64,000 bases of DNA. Origin: Vigna angularis (lineage: Eukaryota; Streptophyta; Magnoliopsida; Fabales; Fabaceae). Positions 13,111 through 24,169 of the stretch are shown here, piece by piece. Numbering within the stretch: position 1 is the stretch's first letter; every line of letters starts with the position of its first letter. Both the position numbers and the translations under genes were made by a program. Where the stretch lies: the NCBI RefSeq assembly GCF_016808095.1, contig NC_068971.1, positions 28,975,631 through 29,039,630 of the forward strand. Reading direction: 5' to 3'. The notes below the pieces were generated by a model, which ran no database searches, was not told the DNA's origin, and saw nothing but the letters and a program-made list of their open reading frames with translations.

Positions 13111-13644
13111 TGGGGTAAATACTTGGGTCTAGCATAATGGTGCTACAATACCACTATTCATTCAGCTACTAGAATGTCTCCTTTCCAGGTCACGTATGGC
13201 AAGGAACCTCCTTCGATTCCTCAATATTTAGCAGGTTCCTCGTCATTAGAGGCAATTGATTGTCTGTTATCAACTCGCCAAGACACGTTGAATACCCTCC
13301 GAAAGAAACTTCATAAGGTTCAAAATTAGATAGTTGCGTATGGCAAGCGGAGGCAGGTGGATTATTAGGTTGATGATTGGGTCTATGTACGGTTGCGACC
13401 CTACCGCCATAATTTTGTCCGAGATTCAGTTTATGAGAAGTTGGGCAAGCGTTTTTATGGTCCCTTTCACATACTTGAGCGAGTTGGACCTGTTGCTTAC
13501 AAGCTAGAGCTGCCTTTAACTTTCAAAATTCATCCGGTTTTTCATTATTTAGTGCTTAAGGCTCATCGTGGCTCTCTCCCTGTTCATCACATTGACTCGT
13601 CTTTTGATTTGAACAAACTCCGTTTAACCTTTGTCTTGGACTAA
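13111..13644 (+). pseudogene. Ty3/gypsy pol fragment (integrase C-terminal part)
   Basis: The conceptual translation contains YNTTIHSATRMSPFQVTYG, matching the end of the retroviral-type integrase core of plant gypsy elements, and later WVYVRLRPYR, KRFYGPFHILERVGPVAYKL and HPVFHYLVLK, which fit the integrase C-terminal region. Stops interrupt the frame at about 13135 (TAA), about 13327 (TAG) and near 13365. Reverse transcriptase, RNase H and protease are absent. It is a truncated, dead remnant of an LTR retrotransposon. Confidence 0.85.
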
Positions 13645-15110
13645 TTGCCATCGACTTGACTCTCTTTGGTCCGAGCCAATTAAACTTGATTCTTTGGTTT
13701 GATTAATTAAGTTTGACTTTCATCTAGATAGACCCAACTCGAATTTCAACCTGAACGGACTCAATTTCACCTTCGATTTTAAGTGACTAGGCTCAATTTT
13801 CAAGCTTAACATAAAATATATTTGACTTAACTTAAAACCTATCAATTGACCTAAATGAAATCTAACTTTAGACCCAATTTAAATGACTTACTTGACTTAG
13901 TCAAACTTAATATCATCTTTCTTGACGTAAGACTGGCTCACATAGACTTACTTATAGATTACTCCTATGCTATGACTGTTCTTTTTTTTTTTTTTTCCTA
14001 TTTTTATCTTTTGAACTTTTTCTTGTATTTATGAAGATTTGGGCTGTAATAAAAGAAATGCTTAATAACCAGTATAGAAATCTATATGTTCAGGTTAATA
14101 TATTTCTCTTAACATGCAAATCTAAGGTGCATCACACACAAATGTGATATACTCTGAGATGACTTGGAAGGGTAAGCCATAACAAACCTATTATGGTGGC
14201 TATTATGAAAAAAATCATATTTTGACAGAATGAGTTTCCGTGTTTTTTTTTTCAGAAGCTCAAGGGACCATAACAAATCACACCATTAAATGCACCCTAA
14301 GGACAAAAACAATGACTTGGATTGGTGGGACCAACCAGAAAGAAAAATTGACTCAAAAGTCACAAGTAAATGGAATAGGATAGTGGATATGGTAGGAGAA
14401 ACGAAAAACCTTTGAGAACAAGATGCCAAAATGTTAGTAAGTTTGCATCATCTAGAACTTCTAAGTTTGCATGACTCTACTCAAATCTTGAAAAGGTTAT
14501 ACTTTGTGACCAAGTTCTCAGTAAAGGGGACCATAACTATAAACCACCAAAAGAAAAGCAAAAGTGGCCATATTTAATTAAACAATTTTCTGTCTATTTT
14601 TTTGTTGTCGGAAGAGCAAGGAGTTGAAATGATTGGTCATGGAAAAAAAGAAGTATCGAGAATAAAATAATAAAGCACAAAACATAGAGTTAACATTAGT
14701 TTATATATTAAAATTTTAATTGTAATATAAGTTAATTTTAACGTCTATTTTTTCTAATTTTAACTTCTTCATTATTTACCATATAAATCATGTAACGAAA
14801 AATAATATATATATATATATATATATGTGGAAAATCTTCATGCAAAATAAATTGTTCTTAAAGCAAGTAAAGTATTACAGTGAGCTGAAAATTTAAATTG
14901 TTTCCTGGTCATGAAATCCAGACATAATTTTTGTCTTTGGATTAATAAGATATTGTTGATTATTATTATATATAACCTCTAGAATGTTCGGTTTTCATTT
15001 GTTACATATCATATATTCGTCCACATGATAACCTAAGACTTAACAGCACAACATAAGTTCTTATGCTTTTCCTTTTTGTAACTTGTCAGCTAAGGAGTAA
15101 AGTCAGTCAA
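13645..15110. other. Intergenic, upstream of the first NAC gene
   Basis: Contains T/C-rich stretches, a poly(T) run near 13981-13996 and an (AT)n microsatellite at about 14804-14826. No coding frame is supported. The last few hundred bases should hold the promoter of the NAC gene starting at 15232. Confidence 0.5.
14804..14826. repeat. (AT)n microsatellite
   Basis: Uninterrupted AT dinucleotides, about 11 units, in the upstream region of the first NAC gene. Confidence 0.9.
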
Positions 15111-15131
15111 TGACTTTTTTGCATTATAAAT
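15085..15131 (+). promoter_or_regulatory. Core promoter of NAC copy 1 (TATA box plus conserved upstream block)
   Basis: TATAAAT at 15125-15131 lies about 100 bp before the ATG. The stretch from CTAAGGAGT (about 15090) through GTCAATGAC to ATTATAAATTCATT has a close match upstream of the second NAC gene (about 18433-18480). The promoter was therefore duplicated with the gene. GTCAA (TTGAC on the minus strand) is the core of a WRKY W-box, a weak hint only. Confidence 0.55.
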
Positions 15132-15231
15132 TCATTGCCACAGCACAACACAACACAACACAAAACAAACACTGAGCTTTGTTAGTAGCTGCTTCACCAC
15201 CTTTGCTTCTCATCTTCCTATCTTTGTTACC

Positions 15232-16452
15232 ATGGATGTTAAAGGATTCGGTTTTAGACCCACAGAAGAAGAACTTGTCGACTATTACCTCAGACACAGG
15301 TTGCTGGGTGATGATCCACAAGTCCACGTCATCCCCGACATCGACCTTTGTGAAGTGGAACCTTGGCACGTACCAAGTAATAATCTAAACCTTTAACACT
15401 TCATGCATCTTCATGCAACCATCACTTGTTCTTTATCTTTCTCTTATAATTTCTTCACTGATGTTTACTTTTTCTCTTGTTTGAAACAGTGTTATTCGGG
15501 GAATCAGATGTGCAATTTGATTTTCCAGAATGGTTTTTCTTCAGCCCTGTTGGTTTCAAGTATTCGAACAGTAAAAGGATTAACAGGACAACCAAGTGTG
15601 GCTTCTGGAAACCCACTGGAAAAGATCGTGAGATTAGGAGCTCCGACTCCAACATTCTCATTGCCACAAAAAAGACTCTCGTTTACTACAAAGGCCGCGT
15701 TTCACGTGCTGAGAAGTCCAACTGGGTTATTCATGAATACCATGCTGTTACCTTTCACGAAAGCCAGGTTGGTATGCGTTTTGGAGAATTTTAACACTGA
15801 TTGGAAATACTCTTTCTTGATTTTTCTTCACTGTTCTATAGCCTTTGACATATATCAATGGATATTTTTAGTTTTAGCATATGATCACGTCGTTTTAGCA
15901 TTTCTTGATTCGTTTTGGCTTTTCATTTCTGCAAATTGTATGAAATAACTTCTGATTTGCAGAGGACTTTCGTTTTGTGTCGCTTGATGAAGAAACCTGG
16001 GGGAACAACTGAAGGTGGAGGTGATGAAGGGGAGAGCAGTAGAATCATGATTTCTGGCTATGAGAATCAGTCAATAGCAGGAGGCATTCCTTCAGTAAGC
16101 TGAAACATTCTTTACGAACATATTAACACTCTGTCATGTGATAATGCTGAGAATTGATACTTGTGTGTATTTTCAGAGAACTACTTTTACTGGAATAGAA
16201 ACGACCTTACAGCAAAACCAAACGTCTTTTCCAAACTCCTCATATCACGATGCCTATTTTAGAAATGAATCTAACATTGAGCATACTTCATATGAAACTA
16301 CCCAGGAAGAAGAATTCCTGAATTCTATTTTTGTTCATGACGGTTATGTGAACAATGAACAAAATATAAATACCTTCGACAATACTTCCGTCCATGAAAC
16401 AAACCAAGAGAAAAAGAAGAAAAAAAAGAAGAGCATATTTTCTTTCTTCTAA
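15232..16452 (+). CDS. NAC-domain transcription factor, tandem copy 1
   Basis: Four coding exons join in phase: 15232-15376, 15490-15767, 15963-16094 and 16177-16452 (276 residues). All NAC subdomains are visible: A ([20 protein letters not shown], residues about 5-24), B ([15 protein letters not shown]), C ([14 protein letters not shown] and [17 protein letters not shown]), D ([12 protein letters not shown] and [10 protein letters not shown]) and E (FVLCRLMKK). NAC proteins are plant-specific nuclear DNA-binding regulators. The C-terminal part is short, Asn/Gln/Glu/Thr-rich, and ends in a Lys run then SIFSFF. A slip in the purine run at 16410-16435 could have created this stop: the +1 frame stays open to about 16500 (FQKNAVFHVE) and reaches a GT donor, with a possible acceptor at about 16630. 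Introns are short. It is paralogous to the gene at 18570, with identical sizes for exons 1 (145 bp) and 2 (278 bp). Target genes are unknown. Confidence 0.9.
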
Positions 16453-18430
16453 TCATCACAGAGGAAGGTTTCAAAAGAATGCAGTATTCCATGTAGAGGT
16501 GAGAAAATCAAACAGATTCATTAGAAAAATGAAGATTACTTTCTTGACGAATGAGGCAGATGCTTCATTTGAACTGATTTTCACTGTAACATACTATTGA
16601 TATACCATTGCTTCACGTGATGTATTTTGTAGGCTCGGAAGATTTTCTCATTGTGAATCAGAAGAACCGGAAGCTATCAATCTTCTGATAACAATACTAA
16701 AGTTCTTTCATCTATATGGAGACAACGTCATCAAGACAACGTAGTTTTAAGGGTTTTTATGTGTGTATTACCACGTTAGTTTGGAAGTATTATCAATTTC
16801 ACGTAGTAGTGTATGTAAAGGGTCGATGGTGACTGTTCCATAGTTCCTTTTCTTTTCTTGTATTATCATGTTATTTATTTTGAATTGAGATGAAGTTTCT
16901 TATTTGTAGCCATAGTTATCAACTTCTCGAGTTAATTCGTAAACTCGCATGAACATGACTTTTGAATTAACTCGGAAGTAAACTCTTTTTTATGTAAATT
17001 CAGTCAAATCGACTGTGAAATTGGTTGAATGGTGCAAAATCGCGAGTTTGTAAAGATTCTGCGAGCTTGAAAGGAAAAAAATTAAGAAAAAACGAGATTG
17101 TTTGGGGTTTAGGGTTTCATGACCTGATTGTCACTATCTCTCGCGTCCTTCTTTCTCTCTATGGTCATCGCCTCTCCTCACCTCCGTAATGAAATACATC
17201 AAAATTAATAACAATAATCTAAGTATTTATATTTTACAATATTTATTTTTATGAATAATATAACTATAAATTTTATTTATTTAAAGTTATATAATTTTAT
17301 AGACTTATTTAAATTAAGATATTATTTTTATAATATTTTTTTCATCTGAAGTAAATTCTTAAAATTTATTTGATTCTCATTAATTTATGTAAATTCTCGA
17401 ATTTGATATCTAGCTAATCTAGTTGGTGGTTCTTATAAGCAGTGTTCATTCATATTGAAACATATCTTAATAAGCCTATGTCATCAGTAATGAAAATGTT
17501 TTTGTTGCTGTTCAAAAACATGGTGGTATGTATGTCAGGTCAGATGTTCAAAATAACATGATTGTTTTCCTATCCAATAAAGATTTTTAAGCAAATCTTC
17601 ACAAAAAAATATTAAAAAATGAAGGCTACCTGGAATTTTATTGAAAAGATAATGCATGTCCAAGTTTCAGCAATGCTAACTTTAACCAATCTCTTTCTGG
17701 AATCTTCATATGAAAATTCATTTACGGGGATACTGAAAAAACGTGGATGTGAAAAGAAAAATTGAGGTGATAAAAGAATCGTTGGAGTTCACTGTCTGTT
17801 CTTGGAAGTTAGCACATGACTAAAATCTTAAAAAGTATATCCACCATTGGAGTCATGTTCTTGATTGGTAGTGATGAGTATAACTAACCTCCAAAATAAA
17901 GCAAGTGATCCAAGCAAATTCACTAACCAATAGTTTTGAAAGAACATTGAAATGGTGGGCCACGGAAGAAACTTGGATACCAAGGCTCAAATAACTTTAA
18001 AAGGCATTGGTCCTTCTCATAGACACTCATAACAGATTATATCCTATCGAATGAGAAAATTTGTTAAATATATTTTTGTACATTTCGTAGAAAGTGCTGA
18101 GTTAGGAAAAAGAGTCTCATTCTCACGCGGTATTAGTACAATACAGTCACTTCATTTTTACTGTATCTATCTGTTACTTAAAAATTTTGATTTTAGAATC
18201 ACGATAACATTTCATATATTTAGACTTTATATGTTGAATTTTCTTATAAAATAACCTGCCAATAAGATCACTTAGATGCAATATATTTGAACTATAAGTG
18301 CGTGATCTAAAGTTTTAATTTATAGAATAATTTTACGAACTTTTTATAAAGTTTGAAAGATTGCCTCATATTCCGAATCTTGAAATAAGAGCTTTGTATT
18401 ATTATAATGTAATTTCCAAAGACAACTTCT
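16453..18430. other. Spacer between the NAC genes
   Basis: Holds the 3' region of the first NAC gene (possible extra exon near 16630-16700) and a dispersed-repeat-like block at about 16910-17450. That block is rich in CTCGAGTTAA, AAACTCGC and AACTCGG words and may be an old hAT-type or MITE fragment, though no clear terminal repeats were found. The rest is AT-rich with no supported frame. Confidence 0.4.
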
Positions 18431-18474
18431 TAACTAAGGAGTCATGTCAAGTCAATGAATGTGAAATTATAAAT
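18430..18474 (+). promoter_or_regulatory. Core promoter of NAC copy 2
   Basis: TATAAAT at 18468-18474 lies about 100 bp before the ATG at 18570. The surrounding block (CTAAGGAGTC…GTCAATGAAT…ATTATAAATTCATTTC) parallels the promoter of the upstream NAC copy in sequence and spacing. This supports duplication of the whole gene with its core promoter. Confidence 0.55.
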
Positions 18475-18569
18475 TCATTTCACCACACAATCACTGAAAA
18501 CACAAAGTAGCGTTCTTCATTCAGTCCCCTGTTTCGTCATCCACCCTTTTTTCTTATTCAACACTGAAA

Positions 18570-21500
18570 ATGGAGATTGTAGGATACGGTTTTCGTCCCA
18601 CCGATGAAGAACTTGTCCACTTTTACCTCAAACACAAGTTGCTAGATGATGATCCCCGTGTCCATGTCATGACTGATATAGATCTTTGCGATGTGGAACC
18701 TTGGGAAGTACCAGGTAATAATCCAAAGCCAAACTCTACATGAATCTTCGTGAAATCAACATTGCCCTTTGTCTTGTTCTGATCTTTACTTCAATTTTTA
18801 TTGTTTTAAATAGAGATGTTAGCAAAATCAGTAATACCATTCAAAAACTCAGAATGGTTTTTCTTCCGTCGTGTTCGGTTGAAATACTCAAATAGTGAAA
18901 GGTTTAACAGGACAACCATGAGTGGGTTCTGGAAACCCACGGGAAAACCCCGTGATGTTAGAACAGGGGACACCAACACTGTCATTGGGACTAAGAAGAC
19001 TCTTGTTTTCCATAGTGGTCGTGCTTCCAAAGGTGTCAATTCCAACTGGGTTATTCACGAATATCATGCTCTTAACTCTCTCCAAAGCCAGGTTTGTATT
19101 TCATTTTTTAAGAAACTTGTAACTAAATTACAGTGTGTGGAACGAGTGTAAACTAGTCGAACCAAGATGAGTATTTGAAGCCTGGGTTTAACTTTTAAAA
19201 AACTTTATAAATTTTAAAATATCCCATGTAATTTTGTGCTTTAATCTTGACTATTGGTAATAATTAGTTTCTCGACAAAGCTTATGGAGAACCTCTCATG
19301 TTACTTACTGGATGTGTTTAATTGAGTCTTTCTATCTAAGAACACTCAAAATTCATCACTAACTCTCATCGAAGACCGTCAATTTCTTCTGCATGTTTGC
19401 CTCATTTGTGTTGACCTTTTACTTTTGTGAATTGGGCCAAATGAATGCTTACCATACTCCAATTTTTTTCAGAATGCTTTTGTGTTATGCCGCTTGAAAA
19501 AGAAACATGGGAAAACGACCGAAGGAGGAACTGCTGCACTGATATGTGATGAAGAGGAATCCAGTAGAAGCGTGGTTTCTGACACTGAAAATCAGGCAAT
19601 AGCAGAAGGAGTTCCATCTGTAAGCTGAAGCATCTTTCATGAACATATATACACTGTGACATGCGAACATGCCGAGAATTTATGCTTCTTTCTGTCATTT
19701 CATATATATATTTACATTTTTTTTTCAGGGAGATACTTTTAGCAGAATGGAAACAATCTGTCAGTTAACATATCAGGCAGAAAAAAATATCTCCCCAGCA
19801 GAACAGTCTCTAATTGATATTGAGCAGGATGAAGCATCTTTCCCAAACCCATCTAACGATGCCTATTTTAGAAAGGAAAACAACAATAGGCATATCCCAT
19901 ATGCACAGACTCCATTTGAAGCTATGCATACTTCTTTAGGATCTACCCAAAATCCATTTGAAGTTGGATCTATGTTAACTCTTTTTGAAACTACACAACC
20001 TTCATTTGAAACTACAAATACTCCTTTTGAAACTATGGAGACTCCTTTTGATACTATGGAGACTCCTTTGGGAGCTATGTATACTTCATTTGAAACTACG
20101 CAGACTTCTTTAGGATCTATGTTAACTCCTTTAGAAACTACACAACCTTCATTTGAAACTATAAAGACTCCTTTTGAAATTAGGGAGATTCCTTCTGATA
20201 CTATGGAGACTCTTTCAGGAACTATGCAGTCTCCTTTGGGAGCTATGCAGAGTCCTTTAGGAGCTATGTATACTTCATCTGAAACTACGCAGACTTCTTT
20301 AGGATTTATGTTAACTCCTTTAGAAACTACACAACTTTCATTTGAAACTATAAAGATTCCTTTTGAAACTATGGAGACTCCATTTGATACTTTGGAGTCT
20401 CTTTCAGGAGCTATGCAGTCTCCTTTGGGAGCTATGCAAACTCCTTTAGGAGCTATGTATACTTCATTTGAAACTACGCAGACTTCTTTAGGATCTATAA
20501 CACCTTTCGAAACTACACATCCTTCATTTGAAACTACAAATACTTCATTTGAAACTACAAATACTCCTTTTGATACTAGGGAGACTCCTTTGGGAGCTAT
20601 GTATACTTCATTTGAAACTACACAAACGTCTTTAGGATCTATGTTAACTCCTTTTGAAACTACACAAACTTCATTTGAAACTTCGAAGTCTTTGGAAACT
20701 CCTTTTGAAACTATTGAGACTCCTTTAGGAGCTATGTATACTCCACCTGAAATGATTCATCCTCCATCTGAAACTACGCAGATTCCTTTAGGATCTATGC
20801 AGACTTCATTAGGATCTACGCATATTCCTTTAGGATCTATGCAGATTCCTTTTGAAAGTAGGAAAATTCCATTTCAAAATACACATACTCCATCGGAGAC
20901 TCCTTTTGAGTTCCCTAAATCATTGAAAAGGGCATATTGTGAAAGCACTTGCATAAATCCAGAAGTCGTCCTTAAACTGGTAAATATTTATTTTGCAAAG
21001 TCCAAATAATACTGAGGAGTGTGCCTCCTTTCATTTCTGAACTTTCATTTTGATTTACTAAATTAAAATTTAAGAGTGCATTATTATGATTTGAATTTTG
21101 TTAGATTTTTCACAATGTATCGGGATTTTCTCGAGTAGATACAACATGATTTTAACGTAAAATGTCTTTTTGAGTTGACTTTGATGCGTTCTTGTGATTC
21201 ATGAGTCATTGACGGGCTATTATTGAGAACTACACTTTTTCTTGAGTTTGTGCTATTGTTATATTCTTTTAAGCACTTTTATCAACGAATTCATCTGTTT
21301 ATTTTCTTTTGAAATCATTGCAGGACGCTTGTATTGATGATAGTTCAACTATGTGTACTAAATATCTTAATTCAGATGAATACCATTCATCAAAAATGTT
21401 TAAAACATCATATGATGTTGTAAATGGTGACACACATCTTCTATTTTCGAACCAAGAAGCAAGTCAGAAACAAGAAAGTATATTTCAAGACAATTTACGG

Positions 21501-21587
21501 GGAATGGAGACATCCTCATGTGACTCTACAGTATATAATCCTGAAGAGATCAATTGGAATGAAATATCTAGTTTTCCTTGCACTTAA
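18570..21587 (+). CDS. NAC-domain transcription factor with C-terminal heptad-repeat array, tandem copy 2
   Basis: Five coding exons join in phase: 18570-18714, 18814-19091, 19473-19619, 19729-20979 and 21324-21587 (694 residues). The NAC domain (about residues 1-160) shows subdomains A (GYGFRPTDEELVHFYLKHKL), B (MTDIDLCDVEPWEVP), C (SEWFFFRRVRLKYSN and FWKPTGKPRDV), D (TKKTLVFHSGRAS and [10 protein letters not shown]) and E (FVLCRLKKKHG). The expected PVG of subdomain C reads RVR, a notable change. Exon 4 encodes residues about 251-584 as some 47 degenerate heptapeptides of the type T-T/M-x-T-P/S-F/L-E/G (units such as TTQPSFE, TMETPFD, AMYTSFE, SMLTPLE). The tail (exon 5) is Ser/Asp/Glu-rich without a clear membrane segment. 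The family binds DNA in the nucleus. The Ser/Thr/acidic/aromatic array could be an activation or multivalent interaction domain, which is inference. The tandem partner lacks the array. Confidence 0.9.
19909..20910 (+). repeat. Coding 21-bp minisatellite (heptapeptide array) in NAC copy 2
   Basis: About 1 kb of in-frame 21-bp repeats. Typical units are ACTCCTTTTGAAACTATG-like and GGAGCTATGTATACTTCA-like. Higher-order blocks recur: the order 'TTQ-SFE, TI/TK/TN-PFE, TME-PFD, TME/LES-LSG, AMQSPLG, AMYTSFE, TTQTSLG, SMLTPLE' is repeated with changes, near 19990-20130, 20130-20330, 20330-20500 and 20500-20660. Units of 6 and 4 residues occur only rarely (near 20500 and 20690), so the heptad phase and reading frame are almost fully kept. 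Confidence 0.9.
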
Positions 21588-24145
21588 AGGTCATGGGAAG
21601 ATCAGTATCATCTAAGACCGAACAACTTCATATGGTCCGAACTAAGAATTTCGTACCATTATTGGATTAGTGGATAAGAGTATATGTTATTAAAAATAAC
21701 TTGCTCTGAAATAGCCAATTTACTAGAATTTGCATAATGACAATTGTGCATTATAATTCAAAAGTATGTATAATAGGAAATGTATTAGAAAGTATTATAA
21801 ACGATGAAGTCGTGTGCATTTAAGATAGTAGATTGTGTACTAGGATGTTTGTATGGCTATTTGTAGTTTCTGGTAAGAGTACTTTTTTGTAGTGAACTTT
21901 TGTCTCTAGGATACCAAGTGTATTTATCCATTGAATTCATGTTTTTAGAGCATATCCATGTCGTGGTGAGATTCTCTAATCAATTTCTTTGGTGCTACTT
22001 GACAGTTTAAGAAATTCAGTAACTAAGCTTAAATAACTTCAAAAATTGATCCTGTTCTCTCAAATCTTTGTAGGTTTGGTATCAACTTTTCTGTTATATA
22101 GTTGTTGGTAATGAATGAATGAAGTAAGAAAGAATATTTCCATCATTTCTCCATCCCATTTCTGTAGGAGGCTCCATGACCTCGAATCAAGGCTATTTTT
22201 CCTTATCAGTCTACTACACTTGTCTACTTAGGTCTCGTCTACTACAGTCATCTGCTTTGTCTGATCCTATACTTAGCTTGTTTTAGGTTCTTTCTACTTG
22301 TTTACCCCTTATCGTATCTCACACTTATTTAAACCTTTCATCTATCCCTATTTAATTAAGAGGCTCCGGATCCCCATATATATATATATATATATATATA
22401 AGCATTTGTCCCCCTGTAATCTTCACTTTTTGAATTGAACGAGAATTGATAACCGAAATTTTTTGGTAGTGTATTTATTCTTTGAAAGTCATCATAAATG
22501 AGAGTATTCCTTCTAGGCTCGCCGCCAAAGAACCTTCCTTCAAAGTGAGAGCCATTAGTGTCGAGTTTCTCATAAGAAAGTTGGGAAAAGTTCAAGTTTC
22601 TTTTATTCTTCTATTGTCTTGGAGAGCTTGGAGGATGTTCCATCATCTTGATGCTATGTTGTCAGGTTGAAGTACTAAAGAAAGGTTTGTATGTTCATGA
22701 TGAAATTATAACACTTATTCATGATACACAATCATAATGGATGTTTATTACAACTCGTCAACGTCGAGAAGGTCAAAGAGGAAAAGAAATTATGAAGAAA
22801 CACATAATGATATTTTTACCATTATTTATGAAGTGAATGTAAATCTATTATTTTTAACAATCGAAATTGGGTGTCTTTAGTAAACTAAGATTCAAGATTT
22901 CATTCAAAACTCAAATGAATATGCGGGACAAGCATAGAAGAGTAACTTGTTATGAAAAGGCTATAACACCTTCAATGTTTAAGAAAAAAAAAAGAAGAAA
23001 TTGTTTTTATAAAATGAGAATATGCAAATGAAAGGAGTGACATTACAAAAATTTGAAGATCAAGAGGCAACGGTAAAGTTTGTGGTAAAGCAACAAAATC
23101 CATATTTGGAGAACATAAATAATACAATGACACGTATTTTAGGTAAAAAAAAAAAAAGTAGTGCAAAGGGCTTGAAAAATGTTTTCAAGTTACACCCAGA
23201 ATTGTTTTGTTTTTTAATGTTGGAGGAGTTGGATATGAAGTTCCTGTAAAAATTAGTTGTTTTATCTTTTAGTTTTCATTTTTTTAGATCATGCAGATAT
23301 AAACACATATAGATAATCATATTTGAATTTCAATATGCCTCTTAGTAAGTTTAGTGATATGGATTGAGTGATGTTATGTTGCTAACGGAGGGAGATGTCA
23401 TTTGTCTAAATGTGGTCGTCTGGCATTAAATGAAAAATGTAGTTGTCTATATGTTGGCATTTGCTACATTTTCTTTGGTTTTAATTAGACTCAATTAACT
23501 TTTATCAAAATTCACAACATGTTTATAAAGTCTGACATAATATATTTTGTATTGTTTGCAGCTTGAAGAAAATAAAGACAATTTTCCAGAAGAATAAAAG
23601 TTTTGTCATGTGACCATTGTTTTGATCATGTAGTTTATATACTAATATTGAAATATATTGTTTATTATGGATCCAATTATATTTATTTGGTCTATTTTTT
23701 AAAGTAGTTGCACAAACTTAAACTTGTATAAATGTTGTGGTTTGGAAGTCATAAATAATAATTATATACTAATTATTTCCATATATGCGTATTACATGTA
23801 ACCACGCCTATCAAAACTGTGAAAAACTATTGTCTAAAGTTCAAGGGTTTTATATTTTAGGCCATGATTTTGTTGTTATTGCATTAAGTGATATTTATTG
23901 TAAGATTTAATTAAGAAACTATTACACAGAATATTAATTTATCTCTTTTGGCCGTGTTCAAAAGAAAAACACGAGACATCATATTAAACTGTTACACTGA
24001 GACGACAGAAATGATTTATATAGCAAGACAAAGTAGCTACATGTGCATGATTTGCTTCTAACAATTAGCATTGTCATGATAATTGCGAATTCTCGTAGGA
24101 CAAGGCTGAGAGAATTTTCTAGTGTTTGTCTTATTTTCTCTTATT
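21588..24145. other. Intergenic between NAC copy 2 and the P450
   Basis: The first few hundred bases should be the NAC 3' untranslated region. An (AT)n microsatellite lies at about 22376-22401. Small frames (22356-22670, 23022-23249) have no recognisable domain. The rest is AT-rich. Confidence 0.45.
22376..22401. repeat. (AT)n microsatellite
   Basis: About 13 AT units following GGATCCCC. Confidence 0.9.
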
Positions 24146-24169
24146 TAACATCGTCATGCAAATTCCATA

